From positions 1,116,001-1,180,000 of the forward strand of contig CAWJWL010000005.1 in assembly GCA_963846565.1 (NCBI GenBank): a stretch of 64,000 bases of DNA, in the 5' to 3' direction. Below the pieces are notes generated by a model. That model was not told the origin of the DNA. It ran no database searches and saw nothing but the letters and a program-made list of their open reading frames with translations. The translations under genes and the position numbers were made by a program. Of the stretch, positions 62,028 to 64,000 are shown piece after piece; position 1 is the first letter of the stretch, and each line of letters opens with the position of its first letter. Source of the stretch: WHSW01 sp963846565. GTDB lineage: Bacteria > Actinomycetota > Thermoleophilia > Solirubrobacterales > 70-9.

Positions 62028-62767
62028 TGGAGACGCGCCCCACAGCTGACCCGGCGGCCCCCGGAGGCGAAGCCGACGGGGCGGGCGGAACGCTGTTGAA
62101 GATCTCGGAGCTCGCCGATCGCGCCGACGTGCCGGTCGCGACGGTCCGCCACTACCTGCGCGAGGGGCTCCTGCCGGAGCCTGTCAAGACGTCGCGGAAC
62201 ATGGCCTACTACCCGCCCGAGTTCGCCGAGCGCATCCGCCTGATCAAGCAGCTCCAGGAGGAGCGGTTCATGCCGTTGCGGGTGATCCGCGACCTGCTCG
62301 ATTCCGCCGGCGGTGACATCGACCGGGTTCGCGAGCTCGCGGACACAGGCGATGCGCTCGTCGCCACCGCCTTTGCTCCGGAGTCGGAGCGCACCGCCGA
62401 GGCTGACCTGGTCGAGCGCTTCGGGCTACCCGCTCGCGCGCTCGAGCGGCTCGCCGAGGTCGGCGTCTTGAGCCCGAATGGCGACGGCTACGGCCCGACC
62501 GACGTCCGCATCCTCGAGGCGATCGCTCGCTTCCGCGACGCCGGCTGGAACGAGACCACGGGCTTCGGCGCGCGGGACGTCGCTCGCCTGATGGAGGGGC
62601 TCGAGCCCGTCATCGCCGATGAGCTCAACCTGCTGGTCGAGCGGTTCTCGGCGCTCGATCCCGGGCGGGCCCGCGAGCTGGTCGAGGGTGGTGCCGCTCC
62701 GTTTCCCGCGCTGATCGGCGCCCTGCACGCGAAGCTCCTGCGCGACGCGCTCAAACCGGCGGAGTAG
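62027..62767 (+). CDS. MerR-family regulator with palindrome-encoded N-terminus
   Basis: A 246-residue protein. The helix-turn-helix begins at about residue 24: LKISELADRADVPVATVRHYL, with REGLLPEP and the second-wing helix RIRLIKQLQEERFMPL. The C-terminal part is all helical (RALERLAEVGVLSP), a possible acyl-CoA sensor. Residues 7-22 are a copy of the dispersed palindrome and precede the normal MerR start; TTG 62096 may be the ancestral start. It ends the acyl-CoA operon and probably regulates it, as MerR proteins do in leucine/isovalerate clusters. Confidence 0.88.
   Translation: METRPTADPAAPGGEADGAGGTLLKISELADRADVPVATVRHYLREGLLPEPVKTSRNMAYYPPEFAERIRLIKQLQEERFMPLRVIRDLLDSAGGDIDRVRELADTGDALVATAFAPESERTAEADLVERFGLPARALERLAEVGVLSPNGDGYGPTDVRILEAIARFRDAGWNETTGFGARDVARLMEGLEPVIADELNLLVERFSALDPGRARELVEGGAAPFPALIGALHAKLLRDALKPAE
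62045..62092 (+). repeat. Dispersed coding palindrome, copy in MerR gene
   Basis: 48 bases encoding ADPAAPGGEADGAGGT. GCCCC/GGGGC forms the inner arm and GGC-GAA-GCC the apical hairpin. The outer arms carry two mismatches, the least perfect of the six. Confidence 0.85.
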
Positions 62768-63238
62768 CTACCGCGGCGTCGGCGCCGACTTCGCCGCGAG
62801 CTCGTTCAAGAAGCCGATCAGCTGCTGGACGGAGCCCGGCGCGTCGAGCAGGTTGACGTCGTCGAGCTGGGCGCTCGCGCCGCCCGACGTAACCGTGTAG
62901 ATGAAGCAATCGGCGCAGCCGGTCTGCGCGGGCTCGAGCTCGTTGAGCGCGGCCGCCTCGAGCAGCCCCTTGAGCTCTTCGAGCCCGGCCTCGGTGAGCT
63001 CGATCGGCCGATCCCGCGGCTCCGGCTCACCGACGCCGTAGGTGCCGGTCCCGTCCGCCTGGATCTCGAGTCGCTCATCGATCCCGGCGACTCCTCCGGT
63101 GCGCGAGTACTCGACCAGCGCTCCGCCGGTGGTCGTGGTCGGCGTCTCGGGCTCCTCCGAGGAGCCCTCGCCGCAGGCCGCCAGGAGCGTGAGCGCCGTC
63201 AGGGCAAGCGCTGCGAATGTGCGTTGCGGACGCCTCAT
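62768..63238 (-). CDS. Lipoprotein of unknown function
   Basis: A 156-residue protein from ATG 63238. ALALTALTLLAACGEG is a lipoprotein signal with the lipidated Cys near residue 22, followed by a Thr/Glu linker. The mature part has TGCADCFIYTV (two Cys, possible disulfide or metal site) and an immunoglobulin-like or protease-inhibitor-like beta pattern (LEIQADGTGTY). Convergent with the MerR gene without a gap. Confidence 0.7.
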   Translation of the reverse strand: MRRPQRTFAALALTALTLLAACGEGSSEEPETPTTTTGGALVEYSRTGGVAGIDERLEIQADGTGTYGVGEPEPRDRPIELTEAGLEELKGLLEAAALNELEPAQTGCADCFIYTVTSGGASAQLDDVNLLDAPGSVQQLIGFLNELAAKSAPTPR

Positions 63239-63245
63239 CCCCGCA

Positions 63246-64000
63246 CTACGTTGCGGCGGCACTTTCAGCACGGAGCTCCGCGAGGCCCTCCTCGCGGCCC
63301 TTGACCGGCGCGTATCCGAGTTCGGAGCGAGCCTTCGCGATCTCGATGGTGCACTCCTGCGAGGAAATCCAGAATGCGAATCGCGACAGCGGCGGCTCGC
63401 CCCCGAGCGGCAAGATCCGCCAGATTGCCTCCGAGGTGCCGGCGAGGGGGCCGGCGAACCAGCCCGGGAGCGAGCGGGTCGGCGGCTCGACGCCCTGCGT
63501 TGCCAGCATCGCCTCGACGAACTCGCGGAAGACCACCGGCTCGCCGTCGGTGACGAAGTACGCCTCCCCGGCACGCCCCTTCTCCGCCGCGAGCAGCAGT
63601 CCCTCGACGACGTTGTCGACGTGGGTGATGTCGGTGAGGTGACGACCCCCGCCGACCCAGGCGAACCTCCCGGAGTCGACCATGCCGACGATCCCGGGCA
63701 GCAGGGTCGTGTCGCCCCGGCCCCAGACGAACCGCGGCCGCAGCACGACCGCATCGAAGCCTTCGCCGCTCGCCTCGCTCACGCGTTGCTCGGCCTCGGC
63801 CTTGGTGGCGGAATAGAGCACCGTCGAGTCCGGGCGAAGCGGTGTCTTCTCGTCGACGTGGACGAGCGGCTCGCCGGCCATCAACGCCGCCTCGGTGCCG
63901 CAGTGGACGAAGCGGGAGACGCCGGCCTCGCGGCAGGCGGCGAGGGCGTTCTCGGTTCCGGTGACGTTGTCGCGGACGAAGTCCTCGCGCTTTCCCCAGG
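63246..64000 (-). CDS. NAD-dependent epimerase / 3beta-HSD-family dehydrogenase (5' end outside window)
   Basis: The frame remains open to the right edge, reading WGKREDFVRDNVTGTENALAA before the first internal Met, so the N-terminal Rossmann GXXGXXG lies outside. Visible extended-SDR features: NVTGTENAL, RFVHCGTEAAL, the catalytic YSATK, VVLRPRFVWGRGD and THVDNVVEGLLLA. Substrate could be a sterol, sugar nucleotide or carotenoid. Its stop lies 8 bases from the lipoprotein start on the same strand. Confidence 0.88.
   Translation of the reverse strand, partial: WGKREDFVRDNVTGTENALAACREAGVSRFVHCGTEAALMAGEPLVHVDEKTPLRPDSTVLYSATKAEAEQRVSEASGEGFDAVVLRPRFVWGRGDTTLLPGIVGMVDSGRFAWVGGGRHLTDITHVDNVVEGLLLAAEKGRAGEAYFVTDGEPVVFREFVEAMLATQGVEPPTRSLPGWFAGPLAGTSEAIWRILPLGGEPPLSRFAFWISSQECTIEIAKARSELGYAPVKGREEGLAELRAESAAAT

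Overview
The window is uniformly G+C-rich and densely coded, with many ATGA, GTGA and TGATG stop/start overlaps and frequent GTG/TTG starts. Together with a six-gene mce operon, an ECF42-type sigma factor with DGPF partners and several acyl-CoA dehydrogenases, this suggests an actinomycetote, perhaps of the Thermoleophilia (Solirubrobacterales) type. That placement is inference from gene content. I saw no rRNA, tRNA, CRISPR array, transposase or phage gene.

Layout. 1-2067: end of a hydrogenase-maturation operon (hypF, a nickel permease, a small unknown gene). 2155-7359: GMC oxidoreductase and several exported proteins (Cys-rich peptide, cupredoxin, beta-helix protein, lipoprotein). 7417-18237: a promoter followed by six consecutive MCE-domain proteins, an SCP2-like protein and an unknown protein, apparently one lipid-uptake operon but without yrbE permeases or an ATPase nearby. 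18244-21794: split-barrel flavin protein, Nudix hydrolase, rubredoxin, and an ECF sigma factor with a DUF4349 membrane protein. 21856-25857: a ThuA/PQQ-dehydrogenase/PKD fusion divergent from a Tat-exported sugar isomerase, with operator-like repeats between them. 25872-33142: biotin synthesis (bioA; bioB-bioF-bioD), interrupted by an amidohydrolase, a SnoaL-kinase fusion and a SnoaL protein. 33196-40636: GNAT, two tandem sulfatases, enoyl-CoA hydratase plus a small biotin carrier, glycosyltransferase, glycerol kinase. 40688-46135: a stretch with three frameshifted genes (acyltransferase, metallo-beta-lactamase-fold protein, esterase) and two SDRs. 46362-57369: four acyl-CoA dehydrogenases among a VOC protein, glycosidase, cupin, MscL, DGPF/ECF42 module and subtilase. 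57433-62767: enoyl-CoA hydratase, acyl-CoA carboxylase beta subunit, BKACE, CaiB-type CoA-transferase and MerR regulator, an acyl-CoA catabolic operon. 62768-64000: a lipoprotein and a truncated SDR/epimerase.

The most unusual signal is a family of six short palindromic elements (about 38-48 bp) between 38 and 62 kb. Each has the apical heptamer GCGAAGC, flanked by arms that stay paired although their sequence differs between copies. All six lie in the same orientation and reading frame relative to their gene, encoding variants of ADPAAPGGEAEEAGGT. Five lie inside coding sequence: four at N-termini and one in the linker between the two sigma domains of an ECF factor. The sixth lies just upstream of mscL. 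This resembles the protein-coding palindromic elements known from Rickettsia, but in an actinomycetote; I know of no description of it there.

The local cluster of frameshifts at 40.8-45.7 kb is either a decaying locus or an assembly-quality problem and should be settled before those genes are interpreted.
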